A DNA stretch of 64,000 nucleotides from UBA4744 sp963723165 (GCA_963723165.1 CAVRPP010000004.1:38951-102950); one strand, 5' to 3'. Counted from the stretch's first letter, positions 27,348 to 36,577 are shown. Numbers and translations: made by a program. The notes: generated from the letters alone by a model not told the origin.

Positions 27348-28136
27348 TCAGCGGTGCAACCTGGCGACGCGTTTGGCCATCATCTTGTAGACGCGGTCAT
27401 AGGAGGGCGGCGGACCCTTCTGAACGGTCCTCCCGTCCAGGTAAACGCAATCAGACTGTCCGCACGCAATCATGGCTGATTGCTCACTGGTATCGACACT
27501 CTCAAAGACAACATCGTCGCCAAGTGCGTCCGCTGCCCTCCTCGCTCGCTCGTACACGAGATTGCTTGCCGGGCACCATCCATTGACAAACGCCGTGACC
27601 GCCACTTTGCCGGCAACAGGGGCCGGCTTGCGTCCCTGCTTGATCCAACGGGGAGGAAGCGCGTCGTCGGTGAACGGTTTCCACACCAGGACCTGGGTCC
27701 CCTGCCGATCGGCCTGGAGGTAGCCGTGCTGTTTGAACCACGCGGATTTCATCCAGAACGGCAAGGCCACCCCCCAGGCTGCCACTCCTTTTGCACCCAG
27801 GTCCCTGATGTCCCGCTCGGCGGCCGCCAGCAACGCCGTGCCCACTCCGCGACCCTGCTGTTTGCCAACACCTTGCTTGTAGCCGTGCACCCAGACGCAC
27901 ATGACCATGTAGAGGTCGGAGCCAAGAGCCATAGAGTGCTCAATGGGCAGGTACTGGATCATGCCAACCGGCCGGTCGTCATCGCCGATGGCCAGCTTGA
28001 CCCGCAGCCCCCGGTCCCGCATCGTGCGGTACCAGCGAGCCTTGTGGTCCCCGGCCTCTTGCATCTCGGAGGACCAGTCCTCGAGGCACACCAGGTAAGA
28101 ATCCTCATATCGCGCGGAGAGATCCACGATCTCCAT
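27348..28136 (-). CDS. GNAT acetyltransferase fused to YoaP-like thioredoxin-fold domain
   Basis: A 262-aa fusion. Residues 1-165 are a GNAT domain with acetyl-CoA loop GRGVGTALLAAAERDI. The C-terminal part (VAVTAFVNGWCPASNLVYERARRAA ... VDTSEQS) is a thioredoxin-like fold with a lone Cys in GWCPAS, as in the YoaP-like domain known to follow GNAT modules. ATG 28136 has a perfect AGGAGG five to seven bases upstream; the frame remains open much farther upstream, but that part is antisense to the peptidase gene. Substrate unknown. Confidence 0.85.
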   Translation of the reverse strand: MEIVDLSARYEDSYLVCLEDWSSEMQEAGDHKARWYRTMRDRGLRVKLAIGDDDRPVGMIQYLPIEHSMALGSDLYMVMCVWVHGYKQGVGKQQGRGVGTALLAAAERDIRDLGAKGVAAWGVALPFWMKSAWFKQHGYLQADRQGTQVLVWKPFTDDALPPRWIKQGRKPAPVAGKVAVTAFVNGWCPASNLVYERARRAADALGDDVVFESVDTSEQSAMIACGQSDCVYLDGRTVQKGPPPSYDRVYKMMAKRVARLHR

Positions 28137-28265
28137 CAGCGCCTCCTGTTTGGCTCGAACGCTACACCCCCCCGACGAAGCGATCACCAGACCGCCGGTC
28201 GGCGTTTCCTGTACTGAAAAGCGCGCCGGTAATCTCGCAGGGTCCGGCGCACGAAGGAGCAGTTG

Positions 28266-29222
28266 GTGCAGGTCCAATTCCCACCGGTTGAACCGTACGA
28301 CCGCGGCATGCTGGATACCGGCGACGGCCACTCCGTGTACTGGGAGTGCAGCGGAAACCCAAAAGGCAGACCGGCTCTTTTTCTCCACGGCGGACCCGGC
28401 TCGGGGAGCTCGCCCGGACAGCGGCGGTTCTTCGATCCGAATGCTTTCCGGATCGTGCTGTTTGATCAGCGCGGCTGCGGACGGAGCCTGCCGTTGGCCG
28501 AAGAGCCGGATGCCAATCTCACCAGCAACACCACCTCTCACCTGATCGGTGATATCGAGGCAATCCGCCGGCTCCTGGATGTTGATAGCTGGACCATTCT
28601 TGGCCTGTCCTGGGGAACCACCCTCGGGCTGGCGTACGCGCAGACCCATCCGCTGCGTGTCAACGGGTTGGTGCTGGCCCTCGTGACCACCACTTCTCGG
28701 CGTGAAGTGGAGTGGTTGACCCGCGACGTGGGACGGATCTTCCCGCACCAGTGGTACCGGTTCGCCGGGGCCGTGCCCGAAGAGATGCAGCACCTGTCAC
28801 TGGTCGATGCGTACGCCACCCTGTTGTTTCATTCCGATCCGGACGTCCGTGAGTGGGCGGCAAGCGAGTGGTGCGCATGGGAGGACGCCCACGTGTCCCT
28901 CACCCCCGGGCACCGCCCCAACCCCCGCTTTCAGGACCCCGGATTCCGCCTTCGGTTCTCCCGCCTGGTCACCCATTACTGGAGAAACGCCGCCTTCCTG
29001 GAGGACGACCAACTCCTCAGAGATGCCTCACTCCTCGATGGCATCCCCGGTGTGCTGATACACGGCCGCTACGACGTTAGCAGCCCGCTCGAAACCGCCT
29101 GGCGGCTGTCCCGGCAGTGGACCTCCAGTCGTCTGCAGGTCCTCGAGGATGCCGGACACGGCGGGGGTGACACTCTGCTGGCGGCCATCGGCAGCGCCCT
29201 GGCCCAGTTCGCCGCCGATTGA
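28266..29222 (+). CDS. pip: Prolyl iminopeptidase
   Basis: A serine peptidase releasing N-terminal proline. HGGPGSGSS (oxyanion hole), FDQRGCGRS, nucleophile elbow GLSWGTTLGLAYA, the Asp in GRYDVSSP and the His in DAGHGG give the complete S33 set. 318 aa from GTG 28266, which has AAGGAG six bases upstream; TTG 28263 is an adjacent alternative. It is divergent from the GNAT-YoaP gene and convergent with argB. Confidence 0.93.
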   Translation: MQVQFPPVEPYDRGMLDTGDGHSVYWECSGNPKGRPALFLHGGPGSGSSPGQRRFFDPNAFRIVLFDQRGCGRSLPLAEEPDANLTSNTTSHLIGDIEAIRRLLDVDSWTILGLSWGTTLGLAYAQTHPLRVNGLVLALVTTTSRREVEWLTRDVGRIFPHQWYRFAGAVPEEMQHLSLVDAYATLLFHSDPDVREWAASEWCAWEDAHVSLTPGHRPNPRFQDPGFRLRFSRLVTHYWRNAAFLEDDQLLRDASLLDGIPGVLIHGRYDVSSPLETAWRLSRQWTSSRLQVLEDAGHGGGDTLLAAIGSALAQFAAD

Positions 29223-29263
29223 GCGCGACGAGACAATTCGACACGAATCCCCGGACGACCCGC

Positions 29264-30172
29264 TCAATCCTCCTCGTCCTGGCGGATCATCGTCCCGATT
29301 CCTTCCGGCGTGAAGATCTCGAGCAGAAGCGCATGCTGGACCCGACCGTCGAGGACATGGGTGCGGCGGACTCCCGCCTCTAGCGCCGCAACACACGATT
29401 CCAGCTTGGGGAGCATTCCCCCGGAAATGGATGCGCTCCCCAACAGGTCTTTGGCTTCTGAAAGGTTCATCTTCTGGATCAAACTCGCGTCGTCTTCTGC
29501 ATCGCGGTAGAGGCCTTCCACATCGGTCAAATAGACCAGTTTCTCCGCCTTCAGCGCCGCCGCCAGCACCCCGGCGGCGGTATCGGCATTGAGGTTGTAC
29601 ACCTGCCCGTCGTCGATGCCGCGGGCCAGCGGGGCGATCACCGGCACCAGGCCGTGTTCGAACATCCCGTGAATGATCTCTGTGTCCACCTCGGCTACCT
29701 CACCAACGTAGCCAAGCCGCGGGTCCTTCTGCCGGGCTGCCAGCAAGCCACCGTCGATACCGGTGATACCGGCCGCCCGCGCCTCGTGGCCAATGAGCAA
29801 TCGGACGATGTCCGGATTGACCTCGCCCGCCAGTACCGACTGCACGATCCTGACGGTTTCGGCGTCCGAGACGCGCAAGCCGTCGACCCACTGGGATTCG
29901 ATCCCGACCTTGCGAAGGGACTCGTTGATCTGCGGACCGCCTCCATGGACCACGACCGGTTTGATACCGACCAGAGAGAGCATGGTGACATCGCCGGCGA
30001 AACTGTGGCGGAGATGGTCGTCGACCATGGCCGAGCCGCCGTACTTGATAACCACGGTCTTGCCGCGAAAAGCCTGGATATACGGCATCGCCTCCATCAA
30101 GATGCGGGCTTTGCCCATCGTCGTGGCGATTCGTGACTTCACGACGCTCGGGGCTGAATGTCCGAGAGCCAT
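29264..30172 (-). CDS. argB: Acetylglutamate kinase
   Basis: Second step of arginine synthesis: phosphorylates N-acetylglutamate. Family motifs: VVIKYGGSAM, VVVHGGGPQIN, GLRVSDAETV, NLNADTAAG and YLTDVEGL, GGMLPKLESC. 302 aa from ATG 30172 with GGGAGG six bases upstream. It follows argC by 37 nt. The internal segment with MPYIQAF near the N-terminus suits the arginine-sensitive hexameric class (inference). argJ, usually between argC and argB in actinobacteria, is absent here. Confidence 0.95.
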   Translation of the reverse strand: MALGHSAPSVVKSRIATTMGKARILMEAMPYIQAFRGKTVVIKYGGSAMVDDHLRHSFAGDVTMLSLVGIKPVVVHGGGPQINESLRKVGIESQWVDGLRVSDAETVRIVQSVLAGEVNPDIVRLLIGHEARAAGITGIDGGLLAARQKDPRLGYVGEVAEVDTEIIHGMFEHGLVPVIAPLARGIDDGQVYNLNADTAAGVLAAALKAEKLVYLTDVEGLYRDAEDDASLIQKMNLSEAKDLLGSASISGGMLPKLESCVAALEAGVRRTHVLDGRVQHALLLEIFTPEGIGTMIRQDEED

Positions 30173-30209
30173 CAACCGCCTCCCCTCAACGCCGGTCCCA
30201 GGACGTGGT

Positions 30210-31244
30210 TCACGGCATCCACCCGTCAAGAGGGAGACCGGTGCTCTCGTCGACTCCCAGCATCAGATTGGCGACCTGGATCGCTTGCCCGGCCGCTCCT
30301 TTGATCAGGTTGTCGATAGCGGTGAGGACAATAGCTCGGCCGGTCGATTCGTCGACATATGCGGTCACCATCGCCCGGTTGGAGCCGACGACCCAGCGTG
30401 TTTGCGGAGAGTTGTCGATCACATCTACGAAGGTGGTATCCCGATAGGCTGTCTGCAGGACCTCCATCAGCTCACTGCGCTCGGCCGGCTCGGCTAGTAC
30501 AGCCGTGGCGGTCGACAGAATCCCTCTCTGCATAGGCACTAGATGAGGAGTGAACGTGACGGACACTCGTGGAATCCCGGACGCCAACTCGAGCGCCATC
30601 TCGATCTCGGGCCGGTGGCGATGGCGCCCAACCGCATAGGCACCAACGTTCTCGTCGATGGCTCCAAACAGCAGGTCTTCGCGAAGCGATCTTCCGGCGC
30701 CGGATACACCGGATACCGCATTGACCACGATCCCCGTCGGTTGAATCAACCTTGCGGCCAGGAGCGGGGCCAGGCCGAGCACGGCGGCCGTCGGATAGCA
30801 ACCGGGAGCGGCAACACCCGGGGCAACCGACAGCACATCACCGAACAGTTCCGGCAGCCCGTACGGCCACTCCCCCAGCCGGTCTGGGAAAGGGTGTGGT
30901 TCCGTGTAGGCGGATTGGTAGCGCTGCTGCGTATCGAGGCGATAGTCGCTCCCTAGATCGACAACGCCCACTCCCCGTTCGAGCAATTCAGGGGCCACCC
31001 GCGCCGAAGCGCCGTGCGGCAATGCCAGAAACGCAAGATCCACCTGCCCGACCGCTTCCGGGTCAATCGATCCAAGCACACGCTCACCGCCGGAAAGGTG
31101 CGGATGGACGTCGCCGAGCAATCGCCCGGCGTTGGTCCTGGCTCCCAGGTGAGCCACCTCGAAGAACGGGTGACGATCGAGAAGCCGCACCAGTTCCCCT
31201 CCCGCGTATCCGGATGCCCCAAGCACCGCAACGCTGTGGCTCAA
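30210..31244 (-). CDS. argC: N-acetyl-gamma-glutamyl-phosphate reductase
   Basis: NADPH-dependent reduction of N-acetylglutamyl phosphate. The Rossmann start VAVLGASGYAGGELVRLL and the catalytic cysteine in APGCYPTAAVLGLAPL are intact. 344 aa. I choose TTG 31244: it gives the normal length and has GAAGGA six bases upstream; the longer open frame runs through the promoter. Transcribed from the ARG-box promoter at 31272-31300. Confidence 0.93.
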   Translation of the reverse strand: MSHSVAVLGASGYAGGELVRLLDRHPFFEVAHLGARTNAGRLLGDVHPHLSGGERVLGSIDPEAVGQVDLAFLALPHGASARVAPELLERGVGVVDLGSDYRLDTQQRYQSAYTEPHPFPDRLGEWPYGLPELFGDVLSVAPGVAAPGCYPTAAVLGLAPLLAARLIQPTGIVVNAVSGVSGAGRSLREDLLFGAIDENVGAYAVGRHRHRPEIEMALELASGIPRVSVTFTPHLVPMQRGILSTATAVLAEPAERSELMEVLQTAYRDTTFVDVIDNSPQTRWVVGSNRAMVTAYVDESTGRAIVLTAIDNLIKGAAGQAIQVANLMLGVDESTGLPLDGWMP

Positions 31245-31271
31245 ACCGTGTCCTTCTTCGAAGAGTCCCAG

Positions 31272-31301
31272 ACTATACGCATATACGCATAGTCCGGCAA
31301 A
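31272..31301 (-). promoter_or_regulatory. argC promoter with ARG-box operator
   Basis: CTATACGCATATACGCATAG at 31273-31292 (plus-strand reading) differs from the argR element at one base. On the minus strand it covers -10 TATAGT (31277-31272); a TTTGCC -35-like element lies about 17-18 bp upstream. Transcription would begin about 20 nt before the TTG start. Confidence 0.72.
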
Positions 31302-31314
31302 CACATCGGTCTTC

Positions 31315-32871
31315 CTACCCGGGCGGTACCAGATCGAGTTCGGAGATGGGGGGTACCACATCACCGAACAACCAGGCCTCGAACAGGTCGTCGAGGTCCC
31401 GGCCCGCGATTTCTTCAGCCAGAGCCACAAAGTCGCTTGTCTCCGCGTTCTGATGCCGGTAGGCGGTCGCATAGGAGCGAAGAACCTCGAAGAAATCGTC
31501 GTCTCCGATCCGCAACCGGAGGGCGTGAAGCGTCAGGGCACCGCGCTGGTACACGGAAGCGTTGAACATATTGTCCAGAGGAGGAGAACCGGGCGGAGGA
31601 AACTGTTGCATCGCCCGGGTTGCGGCCAGCTCAGGCGAAACCCCCTCGGAGACCAGGTTCAATCCGCTGACCGTGGCGTAAGCCTCCCGAACGCGCACCT
31701 CCAGCCTCCCGGGCCCTTCGGCATGTTCCTCCCAAAGCCACTGTCCGTAGGTAGCGAAACCCTCGTTCAACCAGATGTCTTTCCAGGTCGATGGGGTCAC
31801 GCTGTCCCCGAACCACTGGTGAGCCAGCTCATGAGCAACAACGGCTTCGCCCAGACGGAGCACTCCCCTACCGAAGGTGGACATCGTCTGCGTCTCAACC
31901 GCGGCCGCCAGGTCGGCGTCGACAACCACCGAACCATATGAATCGAACGGGTAAGGCCCGAAAACGGCGGAGAAGTACTCGATCATTTCCGACTGCCGGG
32001 CGAAGTAGCTCCGCTCGAAGTCGGTTATTCCGGGTGAGAAGTAGTTGCGGATCGGCAAGCCCTGGGGGCCGGCTTCGGGTACCTCTTCGAACAAGCCCAC
32101 CGCGATCAATGTGAGATAGCTGGCGATTGGGTCATCAGACACATACACAAAGGTCGTCGCCGCTCCGTCGGACCGTTTCTCTTCGAGCAACCCATTGGAG
32201 ACGGCGACGTAGGGGACGTCTACCGTCACGCTGATGGAATAGATGGCTTTGTCCGAAGGATGGTTGTTCACCGGGTACCAGGTCGTTGCCCCATCGGGTT
32301 CGTTGACCGTGAACAAACCGTCCTGGCTTCTGATCCACCCGTTCGGGATCAGCACCGACCCCGGGGACACCTGCCCGGCTACCCCTGCGTAGCCAACAGT
32401 TACTGTGAAAGTGCTGCCACGCTCCAGTCGAGCCTCAACCGTCAGTTCGCCGTCCTTCAGAGAGAAGACCGCTTCCTCGCCGTCAACCGCTACCGCGGAG
32501 ACTTCGAGTCCCTGGAGATCGAGATTGAAGGAAGCCAGGGCGTCGAGGGCGACCGCCTCGATGGTCGCCACACCGGCCAGGGCTCCGGTGGCTACGTCCA
32601 GGTCGATATCGAGGTCGTAGGTGGTCACGTTGTAACCACCGTTGCCTGCGGCCGGATTGTAGGGGTCGCCCAAACCTGCAGATCCGGGTGTCCCCGGTCC
32701 CGTGTCTTTGGGATCGGTTGGAGCAACCAGAGCGGTCGTGGCTGTTGTTTCGGGAGGAGGATTCGAAGTGGTCGTTGTCTCAACGGTCCCGGCTGTGCAA
32801 CCGGCGAGCGTCAGGAGCATGGCGGCGCTCAGCGCTGCCCCCCAACCCGGTCGGTTACTCCGCTCCCTCAC
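31315..32871 (-). CDS. Secreted M1-family zinc metallopeptidase (lipoprotein)
   Basis: A 518-aa exported peptidase. The N-terminus has a lipoprotein signal (ALSAAMLLTLAGC) and a Thr/Pro-rich linker. Zinc site: VVAHELAHQWFGD with the third ligand in DIWLNEGFATYGQWLW; the substrate-binding Glu lies in AAVETQTM, a variant of GxMEN common in bacterial M1 enzymes. Compared with full M1 aminopeptidases the C-terminal helical domain is short. GTG 32871 has GGAGG six bases upstream and overlaps cca by 17 nt. Confidence 0.88.
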   Translation of the reverse strand: MRERSNRPGWGAALSAAMLLTLAGCTAGTVETTTTSNPPPETTATTALVAPTDPKDTGPGTPGSAGLGDPYNPAAGNGGYNVTTYDLDIDLDVATGALAGVATIEAVALDALASFNLDLQGLEVSAVAVDGEEAVFSLKDGELTVEARLERGSTFTVTVGYAGVAGQVSPGSVLIPNGWIRSQDGLFTVNEPDGATTWYPVNNHPSDKAIYSISVTVDVPYVAVSNGLLEEKRSDGAATTFVYVSDDPIASYLTLIAVGLFEEVPEAGPQGLPIRNYFSPGITDFERSYFARQSEMIEYFSAVFGPYPFDSYGSVVVDADLAAAVETQTMSTFGRGVLRLGEAVVAHELAHQWFGDSVTPSTWKDIWLNEGFATYGQWLWEEHAEGPGRLEVRVREAYATVSGLNLVSEGVSPELAATRAMQQFPPPGSPPLDNMFNASVYQRGALTLHALRLRIGDDDFFEVLRSYATAYRHQNAETSDFVALAEEIAGRDLDDLFEAWLFGDVVPPISELDLVPPG

Positions 32872-34258
32872 CAGGATCCTCCATGTCATGCTCGACGGCC
32901 CAGGCGCGGACCAGACGATACGCGTCCGCAGGCTCGTAGGGTCCGGCTTCGATGCGGTGCTCCGTCAACATCTCCATGATTGCCCCGATTCGGGGCCCGG
33001 GTGGAATGCCGAGAAAGGCCATTACGTCGTTGCCGTCGATCGGAGGCCGCAGCGACTCGAGTTGCTCCTTCTGGCGGAGGTCCGCAATCCGCGCTTCGAG
33101 TTCATCGATATGGTGCTGGATCTCCAGGGCGCGCGCCTTGTTGCGCGTGGTTACGTCGGAACGCACCAGTTGATTGAGGTCGTCCAGCAGGGGCCCGGCA
33201 TCTCGCACGTAGCGCCGCACGGCAGAATCGGTCCATCCCATCTTGAATGTGTGGGGTCGCAGGTGCAGGAAAACCAGTTGGCCGACGTCTGAGACAATCG
33301 CTTTGGGGTATCGCAGTTCCCGCAGGCGCTGGCGCGCCATCCGGGCGCCGACCACTTCATGGTGGTGAAACGTGGCTCCGGCCCCGGAAAACTGCCGCGT
33401 TGCGGGCTTCCCGATATCGTGCAGCAACGCGGCCAGTCGCACTTCGAGCTTCGGCTCCGTTTTGTCGACCACCGCGATCGTGTGCGCCAATACGTCCTTG
33501 TGCCGGTGCACGGGATCTTGAGCCATCGCCAGATCGGCCAACTCCGGGACAATGTGATCAGCGAGTCCGGTTCGCACCATGCCGAGCAGCGCTCGCCCCG
33601 GGAGCGGGGCGACCAGCAGTTTCGAGAGTTCGTCCCGAATCCGTTCCGGGCTGACGATGCCCAGACGGTCGGCCATGTCGGTAACGGCTTCGAGCGTCGC
33701 GGGCTCCGGTTCGAATTCCAGGGTGGCCATGAAGCGGAACAGGCGAACCATCCGGAGTGGGTCATCGGAGAAGGAAATCTCAGGCGCCAGTGGAGTCCGC
33801 AGCACTCGGGCGTTGAGATCACCAAGCCCACCATGAGGATCGATCAATTCCGGATCGGGCAAACGCACGGCAATGGCGTTGACGGTGAAATCTCGACGGG
33901 ACAGATCGACCTGGAGATCATCGGCGAATACCACGTGGGGCTTGCGGCTCTCGCTGCGATACACCTCGCTCCGGAAGGTGGTGATCTCGTGGACATGCCC
34001 CTTCTTGACCACCCCGATGGTCCCAAAGGCCTCACCGACTGTGAAAACGGTGTCCGCATAGTCGTCCACAATCATCTTGATTTGATCGGGCCTGGCGTCG
34101 GTTGTGAAGTCCAGGTCGAAGTGAGGGCGGTCGAGCAGTGCATCCCGCATCGAGCCGCCGACCAGGTACAGCTGATGCCCGGCTTCTTCGAAGAGTCGGG
34201 CAAGATGCAGGGGAACGCCTTCTGGTTCAAGCAACCAGGACAGTCTCAGGGGAATCAT
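32855..34258 (-). CDS. cca: tRNA nucleotidyltransferase / poly(A) polymerase family (CCA-adding)
   Basis: Adds or repairs the tRNA 3' CCA end. Nucleotidyltransferase head: YLVGGSMRDALL, DLDFTTDA, RRDFTVNAIAVRL and SFSDDPLRMVRLFRF. An HD domain follows with LAALLHDIGKPATR and FHHHEVVGA. 467 aa. In mycobacteria the homologue (pcnA) also lies near the sigM-trx-par block, so its place here is part of the synteny. The first gene of an operon with the M1 peptidase. Confidence 0.92.
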   Translation of the reverse strand: MIPLRLSWLLEPEGVPLHLARLFEEAGHQLYLVGGSMRDALLDRPHFDLDFTTDARPDQIKMIVDDYADTVFTVGEAFGTIGVVKKGHVHEITTFRSEVYRSESRKPHVVFADDLQVDLSRRDFTVNAIAVRLPDPELIDPHGGLGDLNARVLRTPLAPEISFSDDPLRMVRLFRFMATLEFEPEPATLEAVTDMADRLGIVSPERIRDELSKLLVAPLPGRALLGMVRTGLADHIVPELADLAMAQDPVHRHKDVLAHTIAVVDKTEPKLEVRLAALLHDIGKPATRQFSGAGATFHHHEVVGARMARQRLRELRYPKAIVSDVGQLVFLHLRPHTFKMGWTDSAVRRYVRDAGPLLDDLNQLVRSDVTTRNKARALEIQHHIDELEARIADLRQKEQLESLRPPIDGNDVMAFLGIPPGPRIGAIMEMLTEHRIEAGPYEPADAYRLVRAWAVEHDMEDPGEGAE

Positions 34259-34275
34259 TCTGTCGGTCAGGATAG

Positions 34276-34305
34276 GCAGAAGGGCCGCACTTGCGGCCCT
34301 TCTGC
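34276..34305 (-). terminator. 13-bp perfect hairpin between pilT and cca
   Basis: GCAGAAGGGCCGC (34276-34288) pairs perfectly with GCGGCCCTTCTGC (34293-34305), loop of 4 nt. It lies 34 nt after the pilT stop on the minus strand and just upstream of cca. No U-tract follows. Very stable; a terminator for pilT is most likely. Confidence 0.65.
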
Positions 34306-34338
34306 TACCTACCTCACTTCGCCCGCTCTGGCAGGGAT

Positions 34339-35421
34339 TCAGACGGCCACGAGCCCGGCTTGTTCGGCCTGGACCCTCATATCATGGGGGTTGCTGGCGT
34401 TGGACAGCGCTTCCTGGAAAGCGATCAGTCCCTTCTTGAAGAGCTGCAGAATCGAGCTGTCGAAGGTCTGCATCCCGTAGAACTCACTCTCGCCGATCAC
34501 GTCGGCCAGCGTATGGGTCTGTCCCTCGGCGACGACCCGGTCAAAAACCCTCGCATTCATGGTCATGACTTCGATGGCAGGCACCCGGCCGTGGCCATCA
34601 CTTCGCTCGAGCAGCCGCTGGCTGACCACGCCCCGCAGCGTGCTGGCCAGCAGCAGCCGGATCTGCTTCTGCTGATACGGCGGGAAGAAGTCCACAATCC
34701 GGTTGATGGTCTCCGTTGCATCGATCGTGTGGAGTGAAGACAGAACTAGATGTCCGGTTTCGGCGGCTTTCAAAGCCGCCTGGACGGTCTCCGCGTCCCG
34801 CATCTCACCGATCATGATCACATCGGGATCCTGGCGGAGTACCCGCTTCAAAGCTTCTGAGAAATCTCTCGTATCGGATCCCACCTCGCGCTGCGCGACG
34901 ATCGCCATCTTGTCCGAATGCAGGACCTCAATCGGATCTTCGATCGTGAGGATGTTGACCCGCTTGGTGCTGTTGATGAAATCAATCATCGAAGCAAGAG
35001 TTGTCGATTTGCCAGACCCGGTCGGCCCGGTCACCAGCACCAGCCCGCGAGGCTCGTTGGACAGCTTGTTGAGAATGGGAGGCAGACCCAGAGTTTCAAA
35101 GCTCTTCGTCGACGGCAAAACCTGGCGGAGAACCAAGCTCACAGAACCCCTCTGCCGGAATACGTTGACCCGGAACCTGCCGAGATCTGATTTCCCGTAG
35201 GCAAAATCGGCCTCGCTGTTCTCTGAAAACTCCGTAACCGCCCTGGGGGTCATAATGCTCTGCGCATACGACTCCGTGTCCTGGGGCGTCAAGGTCGGCA
35301 GGCTCGTGGGGTGAAGATCTCCATCGATACGCATGACCGGAGGCGAACCAACCTTGAGATGGACGTCGGATGCTTCGACATCCATCATCTTCCTCAACAA
35401 TTCGTCGAGCGGTACGGTCAT
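34339..35421 (-). CDS. pilT: PilT-type retraction ATPase
   Basis: A hexameric ATPase that powers retraction of type IV pili or related fibres. Walker A is LVTGPTGSGKSTT, the Asp box ILTIEDPIEVLH, Walker B DPDVIMIGEMRDAET and the His box SSLHTIDATETINR. The C-terminal ASTLRGVVSQRLL is present. 360 aa from ATG 35421 with GGAGGAAAG in front. No other pilus gene lies nearby, so partners must be elsewhere. Confidence 0.93.
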   Translation of the reverse strand: MTVPLDELLRKMMDVEASDVHLKVGSPPVMRIDGDLHPTSLPTLTPQDTESYAQSIMTPRAVTEFSENSEADFAYGKSDLGRFRVNVFRQRGSVSLVLRQVLPSTKSFETLGLPPILNKLSNEPRGLVLVTGPTGSGKSTTLASMIDFINSTKRVNILTIEDPIEVLHSDKMAIVAQREVGSDTRDFSEALKRVLRQDPDVIMIGEMRDAETVQAALKAAETGHLVLSSLHTIDATETINRIVDFFPPYQQKQIRLLLASTLRGVVSQRLLERSDGHGRVPAIEVMTMNARVFDRVVAEGQTHTLADVIGESEFYGMQTFDSSILQLFKKGLIAFQEALSNASNPHDMRVQAEQAGLVAV

Positions 35422-35483
35422 CTTTCCTCCGGGAGCGCGGGCGGTTGCTGTCGGAGAAAGTATCGGCAACGTGGGGTCCGTTC

Positions 35484-36500
35484 TTAAATCACTTGCCAGT
35501 AATGGCGTTGCGCGGCGACAACAAAATCCAGGGCGCGCCACGAGCGCGAACCCGATACAGGTCGTTCCGCCTCATCCGGCACCGGGAGACCGGCAAATCC
35601 TTTCAAAGTGGCCGCCACGGACGCCTCGATGGCAGTCAGGTTGTATCCGCCCTCGAGAAAAATGATGGTTCTCCCGGCTTGAACCACACCGCGCAGGCGT
35701 GCGCCCATCGCCGCATAATCGCTTTCCAGCAAGTCGAGGCCTGCCAACGGATCGGCCTTGTGGGCGTCGAAGCCGGCACTGATCAGCAGCCAGTCGGGTT
35801 TGAACGCCGACAGAACCGGGAGGATCACTCTGTCAAAAGACTCCCGGTACACATCTCCGGCGGTACCGGTCGGCAGCGGGAAATTCAACGCCGTCCCGGA
35901 AGCCGGACCAAGGCCGACTTCGTCGACCCAACCCGACCCCGGGTACGCGGGAAACTCGTGCAGCGAGACGTAGAGGACATCCGGATCCATCAAGAACATC
36001 TCCTGCGTGCCGTTTCCGTGGTGAACATCCCAATCGACAATGGCCACCCGGTTCCCGAGTTTGGTGAGATAACGAGCCGCTATCGCAACGTTGTTGAAAA
36101 CGCAGAACCCCATCGCCCGGTCTTCCAGTGCATGGTGCCCTGGCGGTCGAATCGGCAGGAAGGCGATTTCGGCGGCTCCTCCCAATAGGAGTTCCGCTGC
36201 ACCCGGGCCGGCGCCCGCCGCCCGCAACGCGGCTTCCCAGGAGTTGACCCCGACCACGGTGTCCGGGTCGAGTTCGCCTCCGCCGGCGGCACAGAAGCGC
36301 TTGATCGACTCGACATATTCGGGTAGGTGCACGCCTGACAGCATTTCGGGTTCCGCAGGGGCAGGCGAGAACTCGATGATTTCCACCGGCGCCGCTCGAG
36401 CCCCGGCCCGGGCGGCAGTCAACCGGTCGGGGCGCTCCGGATGCCAGGCACCGGTCTGATGGGCGGCAAACGCCGGGTGGGCAGCCATCAATACCTGCAT
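35484..36500 (-). CDS. Histone-deacetylase-like (AcuC/acetoin utilization) amidohydrolase
   Basis: A zinc hydrolase of the arginase/deacetylase fold. Visible: HPERPDRL, LPIRPPGHHA (tandem His), GFCVFNNVAIAA, the zinc ligands in DWDVHHGNGTQ and FDAHKADPLAGL, and FLEGGYNL. 338 aa. Of several close ATGs I take 36500, giving MQVLMAAHPAF, which matches the family N-terminus. Likely deacetylates small amides, polyamines or acetyl-lysine. Confidence 0.9.
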   Translation of the reverse strand: MQVLMAAHPAFAAHQTGAWHPERPDRLTAARAGARAAPVEIIEFSPAPAEPEMLSGVHLPEYVESIKRFCAAGGGELDPDTVVGVNSWEAALRAAGAGPGAAELLLGGAAEIAFLPIRPPGHHALEDRAMGFCVFNNVAIAARYLTKLGNRVAIVDWDVHHGNGTQEMFLMDPDVLYVSLHEFPAYPGSGWVDEVGLGPASGTALNFPLPTGTAGDVYRESFDRVILPVLSAFKPDWLLISAGFDAHKADPLAGLDLLESDYAAMGARLRGVVQAGRTIIFLEGGYNLTAIEASVAATLKGFAGLPVPDEAERPVSGSRSWRALDFVVAAQRHYWQVI

Positions 36501-36577
36501 GACACCCATGCTGGCAGACGATGGCACACGGTGCGTGCCTGACCGGGGGGCGGGGTCCTCTGGACGCCCTACGATGG

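Noticed and set aside
28137..28793. N-terminal extension of the GNAT-YoaP gene to a 481-aa protein
   Set aside because: The extension is antisense to prolyl iminopeptidase; an AGGAGG precedes the internal ATG at 28136.
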